In this document: one piece after another, positions 8,747-17,363 of the stretch
Layout of the letters: every line of letters begins with the position of its first letter
How positions within the stretch are numbered: the stretch's first letter is position 1
DNA from: Alkalimarinus coralli
GTDB lineage: Bacteria > Pseudomonadota > Gammaproteobacteria > Pseudomonadales > Oleiphilaceae
DNA: 64,000 bases
Assembly: GCF_023650515.1 (NCBI RefSeq)
Contig: NZ_CP096016.1
Span: 986,513-1,050,512 of the forward strand
Direction: 5' to 3'
Translations under genes and position numbers: made by a program
The notes under the pieces: model-generated
The model's input: only the letters and a program-made list of their open reading frames with translations
The model's database searches: none
Told to the model about the DNA's origin: nothing

Positions 8747-8828
8747 GAATGGCACTACTTAAGACATAAAGACCTAGCACTGTCATTCCCGCGTTCGCGA
8801 GGATGACAAGCTTAAGTAAGTGCCATTC
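8747..8828. repeat. Nested palindrome, MITE-like (outer ends resemble IS4-family termini)
   Basis: Outer arms GAATGGCACTACTTAAG (8747-8763) and CTTAAGTAAGTGCCATTC (8811-8828) are inverted copies differing by one inserted base. Inside lies a second hairpin (8781-8808, TGTCATTCCCGCG.../...GGATGACA) that resembles widely dispersed bacterial repeats of the CATTCCCGC type. The outer ends resemble IS4-family terminal repeats (AATGCC...TTAAG pattern). That link is from memory and is inference. The element lies between two genes read in the same direction. Confidence 0.65.
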
Positions 8829-8911
8829 CAAACTAAGCCCTTGGTTATTCTGGTTATTGGATCTGATTATGAAGGGGGCTGGACAAAGTAATCTAGGGTG
8901 CTGGACAGAGT

Positions 8912-9910
8912 ATGTTGAAATTTAGTCGAGACAAGTTGCGCGCAAGCCATGAAGGCATCTGGTTTGTGATGGATTTTATAATGCTAGGGTTGTTGATTAT
9001 CAACCTGATATTATTGCTGTTCGACTCACTTTATATGACAGACTATTTCAAGGCCACGCTAGACTATATTTCGCCCTCCATTTCAGAGTCTTATCAGCCT
9101 ATTCATAAAAACTTTATACTGATTGATCTCGCGTTTGTTTCGGTCTTTTTTAGTGAGTTTTGTTTGCGCTGGATCGTTGCAGTTCGGCGTAAAGAGTATC
9201 TTCGCTGGTACTTCTTTCCATTTATTCACTGGTATGACCTGGTAGGCTGTATCCCATTGGGGGCCACGCGAATATTCCGGTTTTTAAGAATTTTTTCGAT
9301 TATCTATCGGCTGCACAAATATAAAATAATCGACTTAACAAACTCCAAAATATTCAAGTTTATTACCTTCTACTATGACGTGTTTATCGAAGAGCTTAGC
9401 GACAGAATCGTGGTAAAGGTGCTGTCTGATGCGCAAAAAGATCTTCGTCAGGGCTCACCGCTACTGGATGAAATTGCAGATAAAGTTGTAGCAACCCGTA
9501 GGGAGACCCTCAGCTTATGGGTTTCGACAATGTTGACCCACGCAGGAAACTCAATTGAAGATGAAAAGTCTGGCGTAATGATCAGGGATCATGTGAAAGA
9601 CAGCGTTTCAAAAGCGGTGCGAGAAAACAGTGAAGTATCACGTTTGAAACTGGTTCCGGTTCTGGGGAGTACAATTGAGCAGACGCTCGAAAGTGCGGTT
9701 TCAGATATTGTTATTCAGTCAGTGATTCATCTGTTAAAAGATATGAGTCCGCAGAAAATAACTTATTTTATGACGCACGGTATCACTGCCTCTCAGCTCG
9801 AAGAGAAAGCCCTGAATAAAGAGATAATAGCGATTCTCGACGAATGTATTGAGCTTCTTAAGGGCCATGTTTCCAATCAGCGGTGGAAGTCACACTTTGA
9901 TGATGTGTGA
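8912..9910 (+). CDS. Voltage-sensor-like four-helix membrane protein lacking a pore domain
   Basis: The 332-residue protein starts with four membrane segments laid out like S1-S4 of voltage-gated channels: S1 about residues 17-40, S2 about 68-92 (with acidic and Arg residues in FSEFCLRW), S3 about 100-117 (HWYDLVGCIPLG, matching the conserved Asp of S3) and S4 about 118-138. S4 carries R120, R123, R126, R133 and K136, the every-third-residue positive pattern of a voltage sensor. No S5-S6 or selectivity filter follows. Instead there is a soluble, helix-rich domain of about 180 residues, so it is either a sensor coupled to an unknown cytoplasmic domain or a proton-channel-like protein. The gene is free-standing. 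The function is inference. Confidence 0.6.
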   Translation: MLKFSRDKLRASHEGIWFVMDFIMLGLLIINLILLLFDSLYMTDYFKATLDYISPSISESYQPIHKNFILIDLAFVSVFFSEFCLRWIVAVRRKEYLRWYFFPFIHWYDLVGCIPLGATRIFRFLRIFSIIYRLHKYKIIDLTNSKIFKFITFYYDVFIEELSDRIVVKVLSDAQKDLRQGSPLLDEIADKVVATRRETLSLWVSTMLTHAGNSIEDEKSGVMIRDHVKDSVSKAVRENSEVSRLKLVPVLGSTIEQTLESAVSDIVIQSVIHLLKDMSPQKITYFMTHGITASQLEEKALNKEIIAILDECIELLKGHVSNQRWKSHFDDV

Positions 9911-9996
9911 ATGGATCAGGCTTGAGTATCGAATGTCGAACAGAGCTGCTGATACTGTTCAGTTGGACATCGCATACACAAGCCAAGATAACAACT

Positions 9997-10857
9997 TTAG
10001 GCTACATGCTCCTCATCGGTTAGTGTTCCTTCTTCATAGTCCCTCATTGCCTGTCTTATTTCTTCAACGTTATTCATAACGAAAGGGCCATGATTGGCTA
10101 TGGGTTCGCCTATTGGAATGCCTGCAAGCAATAGCAGTCGAGCGTCGGTGTTTGCAGTAATGGTAATGTCGCACCCCTCACTGAGACGTATAAACGACTG
10201 TGCGCTGACCTCTCTATTTTCTATCGATATGGTTCCACTGTATAGATAGAGGTACCCGTTAAAACGTTCATCAAGAGGGACGGTTAAGGTCTCTTTTTGA
10301 GGAATGTTTAAGTCCCAATAGACCGGTTGTGTGGCTTGTCCGTGTATAGGCCCCTGATAGGTGTTGTTTCCAATAGTCAGGTTGCCAGCCAGCACATTAA
10401 TGACGACACCATTTTCTGTCGAGACTTCTGGAATAAGCTCACGCTGGATATTCCTGTAACTTGCTTTCTGCATCTTGTCTTTGGCAGGAAGGTTGAGCCA
10501 AACCTGAAACCCGTGCAGCGAACCCTCTTCTTGTTCGGGCATTTCGGAGTGGATTACACCACTGCCAGCAGTCATCCATTGGGCACCACCCGAGTTGATA
10601 ACGCCATCGTTACCTAGGTGATCACGGTGTCGAAAGCTTCCATTCCTCATATAGGTGATGGTTTCAAACCCTCTGTGAGGGTGAGGGGGAAAACCACCAA
10701 TATAGTCTTTACTCTCGTCACTTTTTATTTCATCCAGTAGAAGGAATGGATCTAAATCTTTCATTCCGCGATTTCCAATGACTCGGCTGATTTTAACTCC
10801 ATCACCATCAGAGGTTGGTCTGGCTGGAATAACTTCTAATACCGTTCGATTACTCAT
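9997..10857 (-). CDS. Pirin family protein
   Basis: The protein of about 286 residues is a bicupin of the pirin family. The N-terminal cupin carries the metal-binding set FPPHPHRGFETITYM...HRDHLG...GSGVIHSEMP, with the His/His/His/Glu ligands typical of iron-binding pirins. The C-terminal cupin ends with PIGEPIANHGPFVMN, a strongly conserved family block. Some pirins have quercetin dioxygenase activity; others modulate transcription. The start is set at the ATG coding MSNRTV, with AGGG eight bases upstream; a GTG three codons earlier is possible. It is probably co-transcribed with the DoxX gene and is likely controlled by the divergent LysR regulator. Confidence 0.92.
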   Translation of the reverse strand: MSNRTVLEVIPARPTSDGDGVKISRVIGNRGMKDLDPFLLLDEIKSDESKDYIGGFPPHPHRGFETITYMRNGSFRHRDHLGNDGVINSGGAQWMTAGSGVIHSEMPEQEEGSLHGFQVWLNLPAKDKMQKASYRNIQRELIPEVSTENGVVINVLAGNLTIGNNTYQGPIHGQATQPVYWDLNIPQKETLTVPLDERFNGYLYLYSGTISIENREVSAQSFIRLSEGCDITITANTDARLLLLAGIPIGEPIANHGPFVMNNVEEIRQAMRDYEEGTLTDEEHVA

Positions 10858-10917
10858 AGCAGTCACCCTGTATAGATTGTAAGAGGGCTCATGTTATTAA
10901 GCCCTGGAGTTTGAGTA

Positions 10918-11367
10918 TTAAGACGCCTGACGCATTGAAATATGCTGGCTCTCACGGGGCTTGGCTAACTGGTAGTCAACGCTAAAGCGGCCAGCACCAT
11001 TGCTTATTAAGAATAGAAAACCTCCCGCAATGGCGATATTTTTCATAAACAGTATTTGTTGCATCTGGTCAGCCAGGTTGGCGTGAAACAACAGTGCAGA
11101 AACAATCGAAAATCCTGCCAGCGCCAACGCACTAAGACGGGTTTGGTACCCCACCAGTATCAATAGCCCGCCGCCTATCTCGGTTAAGATTACTAATGGC
11201 AGCAGCATGCCTGGTACGCCCATTGCCTCCATGTATCCCTGTGTTCCTTCGTAGCCTGCGCCTAGCTTACTAACGCCCGCCATAATAAACAGAACAGAGA
11301 TAAGTACACGTCCCGTTAGGTCGATTGACGCATTCAACGTGTTGGTTGTGGAGCTTGATGTGTTCAT
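10918..11367 (-). CDS. DoxX family membrane protein
   Basis: The 149-residue protein has four hydrophobic helices and the DoxX pattern: GRVLISVLFIMAGVSKL, GYMEAMGVPG, ILTEIGGGLLILVGYQTR and a last helix followed by a short polar tail. DoxX-like proteins are often induced by oxidative or electrophile stress and are commonly paired with pirins. The biochemical role is unclear. It lies 60 bp upstream of the pirin gene on the same strand and diverges from the LysR gene, so the pair looks like the target operon. Confidence 0.9.
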   Translation of the reverse strand: MNTSSSTTNTLNASIDLTGRVLISVLFIMAGVSKLGAGYEGTQGYMEAMGVPGMLLPLVILTEIGGGLLILVGYQTRLSALALAGFSIVSALLFHANLADQMQQILFMKNIAIAGGFLFLISNGAGRFSVDYQLAKPRESQHISMRQAS

Positions 11368-11493
11368 GTTGTGATCCTCAGCTAGATGAGTGTTTGTTGT
11401 TGATGTTTTTAATTATATATACTAAAAATCTGGTTAAAATTAGAATAAATAGGTCAATCCATACGAAAAAATAGAAAGGATGGGCGAGCTAAA

Positions 11494-12390
11494 ATGAATA
11501 ACTTCCCAAAAGTGACGCTTGAGCAATGGAGAATGTTTCAAGCGGTGGTCGAGCATGGTGGTTATGCTCAGGCGGCGGAGGCATTAAACAAAAGCCAGTC
11601 GACGATAAACTATGGCGTGAAAAAGCTACAGGTGCTTTTGGGGACTGAGGTTTTGCAGGTGAAAGGGCGCAAAGCAAAGCTGACCGCAGAGGGAGAAGTG
11701 CTGTTAAGGCGTGCCAAATTACTGCTTGATGATGCCAGCAGCATAGAGAAGCTTGCCGAAACCCTGGGGAAGGGGGAGGAGCCGGTTGTTCGATTGGCCG
11801 TGGAGGTGATATTTCCAAATGAGATATTGTTGCCCTGCCTAAATGAATTTTCCCTGCTATGCCCGAATACTCGCGTCGAATTACTGGAAACAGTATTATC
11901 AGGTACCGAAGAAATACTGCTGGCAGGCGGCGCAGATATTGTCATTGCAGCACGCGTGCCGATGGGTTTTTTAGGGGAGCCTATATTTAATATGGAATTT
12001 ATTGCGGTAACGCACCCTGAGCACCCATTGCAGCACCTCGGGCGAAAAGTTACGGTTCAAGACTTAAGGCTACATCGTCAACTCGTTGTGCGTGACTCAG
12101 GCGTACAGCGAAAGTGGGATGCAGGCTGGCTGGGCACAGAGCAGCGATGGACCGTCAGTAATATGACAACGTCGATTAATGCGGTTTGCGAAGGTTTGGG
12201 TTTTGCCTGGTTTCCAAAGCCAATCATTGAAAAGCAGTTGCAGGGCGGTGTGTTAAAACCATTACCTTTGGAAGAAGGGGGAACTCGGTCAGTTGAGCTT
12301 TATTTAGTGTATGCAGATAAAGATACGGCTGGCGTGGCGGCCAAGACGTTAGCCGAGCTGATATTGGGCGCGACGGATCGGCTGCTGTAA
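11494..12390 (+). CDS. LysR family transcriptional regulator
   Basis: This 298-residue protein has an N-terminal winged helix-turn-helix (residues about 8-66; WRMFQAVVEHGGYAQAAEALNKSQSTINYGVKKLQ) and a C-terminal periplasmic-binding-like effector domain (about 90-290). LysR regulators normally control the divergent neighbour, here doxX-pirin, from the 126-bp A+T-rich gap between them. The inducing ligand is unknown. ASN-YG in the recognition helix is slightly atypical but within family range. Confidence 0.92.
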   Translation: MNNFPKVTLEQWRMFQAVVEHGGYAQAAEALNKSQSTINYGVKKLQVLLGTEVLQVKGRKAKLTAEGEVLLRRAKLLLDDASSIEKLAETLGKGEEPVVRLAVEVIFPNEILLPCLNEFSLLCPNTRVELLETVLSGTEEILLAGGADIVIAARVPMGFLGEPIFNMEFIAVTHPEHPLQHLGRKVTVQDLRLHRQLVVRDSGVQRKWDAGWLGTEQRWTVSNMTTSINAVCEGLGFAWFPKPIIEKQLQGGVLKPLPLEEGGTRSVELYLVYADKDTAGVAAKTLAELILGATDRLL

Positions 12391-12418
12391 TTTCTGGATA
12401 TTTTTTGCGGGTATTGTT

Positions 12419-13060
12419 ATGGGACGTATAAAGAAATTTGTAAAAACATCGTTGGTTGGTGGCATTCTGGTTTTGCTGCCTATCGTTATATTAGTACTTT
12501 TGTTTAATTGGGCGTTTAACATCGTCACCAATATGATTCAGCCATTAACCGACTTGATTATTAAGAACAATGGAATGCCCGAAGTCCTGGGTGATATGTT
12601 GGCAATAATGGTCATTTTCCTGGTCTGTTTTGTCATAGGTAGCATTGTATCAACCGGTGTAGGCGTTTTAATGCACACTCATTTTGATAAGTACCTGGCA
12701 CGTATAGCACCTGGCTATAGGCTGATTAAAGAAATTGTAGGGCAGTTTTTTGGTGACAAGGCATCCTCACCGTTTGCTAACGGTGAAGTCGCGCGAGCAA
12801 GTATATTTGGAAAAGGGTGCGGAACGACGGTAACAGCGATAGTTACATCTCGGCATGCAGACGGTTTTTATACTGTGTTTGTTCCAACAGGGCCAAACCC
12901 CACGTCGGGCAATATGTTTCACCTGCCGCCAGAACAGGTCGAAGTCTGCCCAGACATTAAGGTAGAAGATATGATGCGTACGATTATTGCCTGTGGAGCA
13001 GGTAGTGGTGCGTTGTTTGACAGCCGTATAAAAGATGTCTCAATTGGTGATCAAGTCTGA
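12419..13060 (+). CDS. DUF502 family membrane protein
   Basis: The 213-residue protein begins with two membrane helices (residues about 10-32, LVGGILVLLPIVILVLLFNWAF region, and about 60-88) and continues with a soluble beta-rich domain holding the family block VFVPTGPNPTSGN. That block is characteristic of DUF502. Family members occur across proteobacteria and plants without a defined biochemical function. It follows the LysR gene by 28 bp on the same strand, so read-through is plausible, but a functional link is not evident. Confidence 0.88.
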   Translation: MGRIKKFVKTSLVGGILVLLPIVILVLLFNWAFNIVTNMIQPLTDLIIKNNGMPEVLGDMLAIMVIFLVCFVIGSIVSTGVGVLMHTHFDKYLARIAPGYRLIKEIVGQFFGDKASSPFANGEVARASIFGKGCGTTVTAIVTSRHADGFYTVFVPTGPNPTSGNMFHLPPEQVEVCPDIKVEDMMRTIIACGAGSGALFDSRIKDVSIGDQV

Positions 13061-13149
13061 CCAGTTGTGACGCTGTATATCTCCCATAAAAGCTTATGAT
13101 TAATGGGCGCTAATACGAGGCGTTTGTGCCAGTGTTAGCGCTGATGATC

Positions 13150-13168
13150 CCCGTTTTTTGCAAACGGG
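13150..13168. other. Hairpin in the gap before gap
   Basis: CCCGTTT (13150-13156) pairs with AAACGGG (13162-13168) over a five-base loop. It lies 90 bp after the DUF502 stop and may be a weak terminator or leader structure; no clear T tract follows. Confidence 0.4.
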
Positions 13169-13330
13169 AGTCTTATAAACTTTTAGTTGTAGATCCAGAT
13201 TACATATCTCTGGTATACCCGAGCCGTTTTTGTTCTGTCAGGTTAGCGTTTGTTGCAGGGACGTGAGCGGGCATTGTTTTTCGGGAACTTTACAGAGCTT
13301 ATGAGTATCTAAGATCTGTAGGAGAAGAAC

Positions 13331-14335
13331 ATGACTATTCGAGTAGCTATCAACGGGTTTGGGCGGATTGGGCGAAATATCGTCCGGGCGCTTTATGAGA
13401 ATGACTACCGTGACAGAATTCAGGTGGTCGCGATTAATGACTTGGCTGACGTGGCAAGCAACGCCCACTTGCTCAAACATGACTCAGTGCACGGCCACTT
13501 TGCTGAAAAAGTGAGCCATGATGGCAGCCATATATTTGTAGGGAGTGATGAAATCGATGTTTATTCATCGAAAGACCCTTCCGAGTTGCCGTGGTCTGAG
13601 CTTAATATTGATGTTGTCTATGAGTGCACTGGCTTATTCACCAGCCGAGATGCGGCAGCAAAACACCTGAATGCCGGGGCCAGGAAGGTTATCATTTCGG
13701 CACCCGGAAAAGGCGTTGATGCAACGGTTGTTTACGGCGTAAACGACCAAGTCCTAAACCACTCTCATCATATTATTTCAAACGCCTCTTGCACCACTAA
13801 CTGTCTGGCTCCGGTTGCTCAGGTTCTAGAGCGCAATATTGGCATTGTCAGTGGTTTAATGACGACGGTTCATGCGGTGACGAATGACCAGAACCTGACG
13901 GATGTTTATCATCCAGACCTCTATCGTGCCCGCTCTGCCATGCAGTCTATGATCCCAACCAAAACGGGAGCCGCGGCGGCTATCGGTTTGGTGTTACCAG
14001 AACTGAAAGGCAAATTTGATGGGTTAGCGGTACGAGTCCCGGTGGTTAACGTGTCGGTTGTTGATCTTTCTCTGGTCATGGAACGTGAAACCACAGTAGA
14101 AGAGGTTAACCAGCTTCTAAAGGACGCCAGCGAAAAGTCTGATGTGCTGGCCTATAACGACCTTCAGTGGGTCTCAACTGATTACAATCACCACTCCGCA
14201 TCATCAATTTTCGATGCTAACCAGACACGCGTTATCGGCCGTCATGTAAAAGTCATGTCCTGGTACGATAATGAGTGGGGGTTCTCAAACCGTATGCTGG
14301 ATAACACCTTAGCTTTGATCAAGGCGTCTCGCTGA
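13331..14335 (+). CDS. gap: Glyceraldehyde-3-phosphate dehydrogenase (type I)
   Basis: The 334-residue enzyme catalyses phosphorylating oxidation of glyceraldehyde 3-phosphate with NAD. The Rossmann start NGFGRIGRN and the Asp in VVAINDLAD favour NAD. The catalytic Cys lies in SNASCTTNC, followed by the His in [10 protein letters not shown], and [11 protein letters not shown] and [13 protein letters not shown] complete the family pattern. The N-terminus looks Epd-like ([23 protein letters not shown]), but KTGAAAAIG and the Ser/Thr-rich active site favour the pseudomonad-type Gap over erythrose-4-phosphate dehydrogenase. An AGGAG site lies just before the ATG. Pyk follows on the same strand beyond a dispersed repeat. 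Confidence 0.92.
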   Translation: MTIRVAINGFGRIGRNIVRALYENDYRDRIQVVAINDLADVASNAHLLKHDSVHGHFAEKVSHDGSHIFVGSDEIDVYSSKDPSELPWSELNIDVVYECTGLFTSRDAAAKHLNAGARKVIISAPGKGVDATVVYGVNDQVLNHSHHIISNASCTTNCLAPVAQVLERNIGIVSGLMTTVHAVTNDQNLTDVYHPDLYRARSAMQSMIPTKTGAAAAIGLVLPELKGKFDGLAVRVPVVNVSVVDLSLVMERETTVEEVNQLLKDASEKSDVLAYNDLQWVSTDYNHHSASSIFDANQTRVIGRHVKVMSWYDNEWGFSNRMLDNTLALIKASR

Positions 14336-14393
14336 GTCTGTGCTAAGGTCTAATCGTATTGGTATAGAATTGTTGTTAATCTCTTTGACTCAA

Positions 14394-14535
14394 AGAGACC
14401 TTTGCACGACTACTGCGCTTACAAATACAGCGTTAAAAAATGACTCAAAATGCTCATATATTACATATATACTGCGCTTTTTCGTCATTTTTTGCCTTGT
14501 CTTTGCTTCGCTCATAACGTCGTGCAAAGGTCTCT
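14394..14535. repeat. Dispersed palindromic repeat, long copy A (142 bp)
   Basis: Terminal arms AGAGACCTTTGCACGAC (14394-14410) and GTCGTGCAAAGGTCTCT (14519-14535) are perfect 17-bp inverted repeats. Inside, AAAAAATGAC (14435-14444) pairs with GTCATTTTTT (14484-14493), and TACTGCGCTT occurs twice as a direct repeat (14411, 14470). The element has no coding capacity. It sits between gap and pyk and ends about 12 bp before the pyk ribosome-binding site. Copies B and C are at 16468-16517 and 34433-34570. Confidence 0.92.
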
Positions 14536-14560
14536 CAAAAACAAATAAGGAAAAGTGTTG

Positions 14561-16009
14561 ATGTTGAGACGCACCAAAATTGTTGCGACGTTAGGGCCGG
14601 CAACCGACTCTGTTGAATCACTTGAAGCGATTATTAAAGCGGGAGTTGACGTTGTCAGGCTGAACTTTTCTCACGGTGAAAGCGAAGACCATATTCAACG
14701 GGCTAACCGTGTTAGAGAAGTGGCTGGCAGGTTGGGGCGGTTTGTTGCTGTATTAGCTGACCTGCAAGGCCCAAAGATACGAATTGCCCGCTTTTCATGT
14801 GACAAAATCACGCTTAATGCAGGCGACTGTTTTGCGCTTGATACGCGCCTTGGAACCAATGATGGCGACCAGAGCGCGGTAGGTATTGATCATGAGGCCG
14901 TCATCAACGATACCCGCAAGGGCGATGTATTACTGTTGGATGATGGCCGAATAGAGCTGCTAGTCAAAAGCAATGATGGTGTTCGAATTGAATGTGATGT
15001 GTTAATTGGTGGTGTACTTTCAAACAATAAAGGCATCAACAAAAAAGGTGGAGGCTTGTCGGCCAAGGCGCTAACAGATAAAGATAAAGCAGACATCAAA
15101 GTGGCCGCACAGTTTGATGCTGACTACGTTGCGGTCTCGTTCCCAAGAGACGCTTCAGATATGAATGAAGCAAGAGCATTGCTGGCTGACGCGGGCTCCG
15201 AGGCAGGTTTAATTGCTAAAATAGAGCGTGCAGAGCTGGTAGCTGACAATGAAATGCTGGATGAAGTTATTCGTGTTTCAAATGGCGTGATGGTCGCTCG
15301 TGGTGATTTGGCGGTCGAGATTGGTGATGCTGAGTTAGTCGCGATTCAAAAGCACATCATCCAACGAGCGCGGGCATTAAACCGTGTGGTGATTACGGCA
15401 ACCCAGATGATGGAGTCAATGATCACCAGCCCAATGCCAACCCGGGCAGAAGTATCTGATGTGGCAAATGCCGTTATTGATGGCACTGATGCGGTGATGT
15501 TGTCTGCTGAGACTGCGGTGGGTGAATACCCCGTCGAAGTGATAGAAGCGATGAATCGTATTTGTACTGGAGCCGAACGAAGCCCAACTACGCAGGTCTC
15601 TCAGCATCGGATTCATGAATCTTTCGAGAAAATAGATGAAAGTATTGCGCTGTCCGCTATGTATGCGGCCAACCACCTTAAAGGGGTTAAAGCGATTGTC
15701 AGTATGACTGAGACGGGAGCTACACCGCTGCTAATGTCTCGGATACGCTCCAAGTTGCCTATATTTTCATTCTCTGGTCAGCTTCACACCCAGCGACGTA
15801 TGGCTCTATATAGAGGCGTGCAGACCATACCGTTTAATGCAGCAGATGTAGAAAATGAAGCAGTAAACCGCTTTGCTATTGATACCTTACTTGAGAAAAA
15901 AGTTGTTGAGAATGGCGATTTGGTGATACTGACCAAAGGTGACTATGTTAATGCGCAAGGTGGTACCAATACGATGAAGGTTTTGAGAGTCGGCGGAGAG
16001 ATACGTTAG
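14561..16009 (+). CDS. pyk: Pyruvate kinase
   Basis: The 482-residue enzyme converts phosphoenolpyruvate and ADP to pyruvate and ATP. Motifs include KIVATLGPATDS at the N-terminus, LNFSHGE, DLQGPKIRI, the catalytic-loop Lys region in AKIERAE, MVARGDLAVEIG and TQMMESMITSPMPTRAE. Its length and GGGLSAKALTDKDK resemble the E. coli PykA type. The ATG at 14561 is chosen because an AAGGA site lies eight bases before it and MLRRTKIVATLGP is the usual family start; the reading frame also has a GTG six bases upstream. A terminator follows. Confidence 0.95.
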   Translation: MLRRTKIVATLGPATDSVESLEAIIKAGVDVVRLNFSHGESEDHIQRANRVREVAGRLGRFVAVLADLQGPKIRIARFSCDKITLNAGDCFALDTRLGTNDGDQSAVGIDHEAVINDTRKGDVLLLDDGRIELLVKSNDGVRIECDVLIGGVLSNNKGINKKGGGLSAKALTDKDKADIKVAAQFDADYVAVSFPRDASDMNEARALLADAGSEAGLIAKIERAELVADNEMLDEVIRVSNGVMVARGDLAVEIGDAELVAIQKHIIQRARALNRVVITATQMMESMITSPMPTRAEVSDVANAVIDGTDAVMLSAETAVGEYPVEVIEAMNRICTGAERSPTTQVSQHRIHESFEKIDESIALSAMYAANHLKGVKAIVSMTETGATPLLMSRIRSKLPIFSFSGQLHTQRRMALYRGVQTIPFNAADVENEAVNRFAIDTLLEKKVVENGDLVILTKGDYVNAQGGTNTMKVLRVGGEIR

Positions 16010-16063
16010 ATTCGAATTAACAGTTAAGATGAATTAGCTAAAACCAGATAATAGAGGTCGATT

Positions 16064-16092
16064 AAAAGGCCCTGTTGGTTAAGGGCCTTTTT
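16064..16092 (+). terminator. Rho-independent terminator after pyk
   Basis: AAAAGGCCC (16064-16072) pairs with GGGCCTTTT (16083-16091) over a ten-base loop, running into a T tract. Confidence 0.88.
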
Positions 16093-16131
16093 ACTATTTA
16101 TTACTGTCAATTTAGGTGCGCTAGTTTGGGG

Positions 16132-16413
16132 TTATTCCGAACGGCTGGTTACTTCTAATAAGTGATAGCCAAACTGGGTTTTAACCGGGCCTAATACCTT
16201 ATTAAGCTCGCCGCTAAATACGACTTCGTCAAACTCGCGAACCATTTGGCCAGGGCCGAATTCGCCTAATGCGCCGCCTTGCTGGCCAGAAGGGCAGGTG
16301 GAGAAGTTGCGTGCGATCTCTGCGAAGTCACTGCCACCTTCTATTTTTGCTTTAAGCTCGTTACATTTTTCTTCGCTGTCTACCAAGATATGTCTTGCGC
16401 TGGCACGTGCCAT
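16132..16413 (-). CDS. ppiC: Parvulin-type peptidyl-prolyl cis-trans isomerase
   Basis: The 93-residue protein is a single cytoplasmic parvulin domain of the same size as E. coli PpiC. It has the expected ARHILVDSEEKC start, FAEIARNFSTCPSGQQGG, LGEFGPGQMVREFDEVVF and the closing TQFGYHLLEV. It accelerates proline isomerisation during protein folding. The start is the ATG coding MARASARH, with GGAG seven bases before it; an upstream TTG would add four residues that include the ribosome-binding site itself. The short copy B of the dispersed repeat lies 54 bp upstream. Confidence 0.95.
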   Translation of the reverse strand: MARASARHILVDSEEKCNELKAKIEGGSDFAEIARNFSTCPSGQQGGALGEFGPGQMVREFDEVVFSGELNKVLGPVKTQFGYHLLEVTSRSE

Positions 16414-16467
16414 AATTTTCTCCAACTTGAGCCTAGGCTATTGAGTGCCCCGGCAAATAAATGTGTT

Positions 16468-16517
16468 GAGAGTTTTGCACGACTACTGCGCTTACAATTA
16501 CATCGTGCAAAGCTCTC
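16468..16517. repeat. Dispersed palindromic repeat, internally deleted copy B (50 bp)
   Basis: The arms GAGAGTTTTGCACGA (16468-16482) and TCGTGCAAAGCTCTC (16503-16517) are inverted copies with one mismatch. The internal CTACTGCGCTTACAA matches the left inner end of copy A exactly, and the centre of copies A and C is missing. It abuts the stop codon of the cvfB gene (stop at 16521-16523) and lies upstream of ppiC. Confidence 0.88.
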
Positions 16518-16520
16518 GAG

Positions 16521-17363
16521 TTAACCATTTTCTTTAATGAGGGTGATGCCTTCTTTTTCAATGGTGATTTGACGATTTTTATAAAGTGCGCCAATCGCCA
16601 TTTTGTAGGCTTTCTTGCTGGCTCCGAAGGCTTTGTAAATTGCTTCAGGAGCGCTCTTGTCTGATAAGGGTAAATAACCGCCTTGTTTCTTTAACTCTTC
16701 CATGACCCGGTCTGATAACGTTGATACTTTCTTGTAACCCGGTTGCTGGAGGCAGAGGTCTATTTTGCCGTCATCTCTGATGCGTTTGATATACCCTTTG
16801 ATTTTCTGTCCATATTTCAGCGGGCGATAAACTTCACTGTCGAATAATACGCCCCAGTGTTGGTTGTTGATAACGGCGTTATAGCCAATATCTGAATGGT
16901 CGCAGATAAGCAAGTCAACTTCGAGGCCATTGTGATAGCGACCCATTTCCTGGTCCAGGAACTTATTGAGCTTGGCAGATGCCGCAATTCGGTTGGTATT
17001 TTTGTCGTAGAAAACGGCGACCACATACGACTGCCCTTCAACCATGGTTTGCTTTTGTTCGTTGTAAGGAACCAGCAGGTCTTTGGGTAGTCCCCAGTCC
17101 AGAAACGCACCGACCGAGTTCACTGCAACGACTTTTAAACAAGCGAAGTCGCCGACCATTGCCTTGGGTTTGTCGGTGGTGGCAATGATACGGTCTTCTG
17201 AGTCGAAATAGATGAATGCTTCTACATGGTCACCGGTTTTTTTACCCGGCGGAACATATCTGAAAGGCATAAATATCTGGCCTAATGAATCTCCATCCAG
17301 ATAAGCACCGATATCGGTCTCTTTAATAATTTCGAGCTCATTGACCTGACCTACTTTAACCAT
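16521..17363 (-). CDS. S1-type RNA-binding protein, CvfB/YitL family
   Basis: The protein of about 280 residues has the CvfB layout: tandem S1-like OB folds (EIIKETDIGAYLDG near the start, LKVVAVNSVGAFLDWGLPKDLLVP next, then a third GYIKRIRDDGKIDLCLQ) and a C-terminal winged helix (APEAIYKAFGASKKAYKMAIGALYKN). CvfB proteins bind RNA and influence virulence-factor and stress gene expression in staphylococci; the role in gammaproteobacteria is not defined. The start is the ATG coding MVKVGQ, with AGGA upstream; the open frame continues 36 codons further without a ribosome-binding site. Confidence 0.85.
   Translation of the reverse strand: MVKVGQVNELEIIKETDIGAYLDGDSLGQIFMPFRYVPPGKKTGDHVEAFIYFDSEDRIIATTDKPKAMVGDFACLKVVAVNSVGAFLDWGLPKDLLVPYNEQKQTMVEGQSYVVAVFYDKNTNRIAASAKLNKFLDQEMGRYHNGLEVDLLICDHSDIGYNAVINNQHWGVLFDSEVYRPLKYGQKIKGYIKRIRDDGKIDLCLQQPGYKKVSTLSDRVMEELKKQGGYLPLSDKSAPEAIYKAFGASKKAYKMAIGALYKNRQITIEKEGITLIKENG

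Noticed and set aside
13331-14335. Erythrose-4-phosphate dehydrogenase (epd) instead of gap
   Set aside because: The N-terminus is similar to Epd, but KTGAAAAIG and the active-site context match the pseudomonad-type GAPDH better.
14340-14561. Possible 73-residue plus-strand reading frame between gap and pyk
   Set aside because: It runs straight through the palindromic repeat copy A, has no ribosome-binding site and has no family-like sequence.
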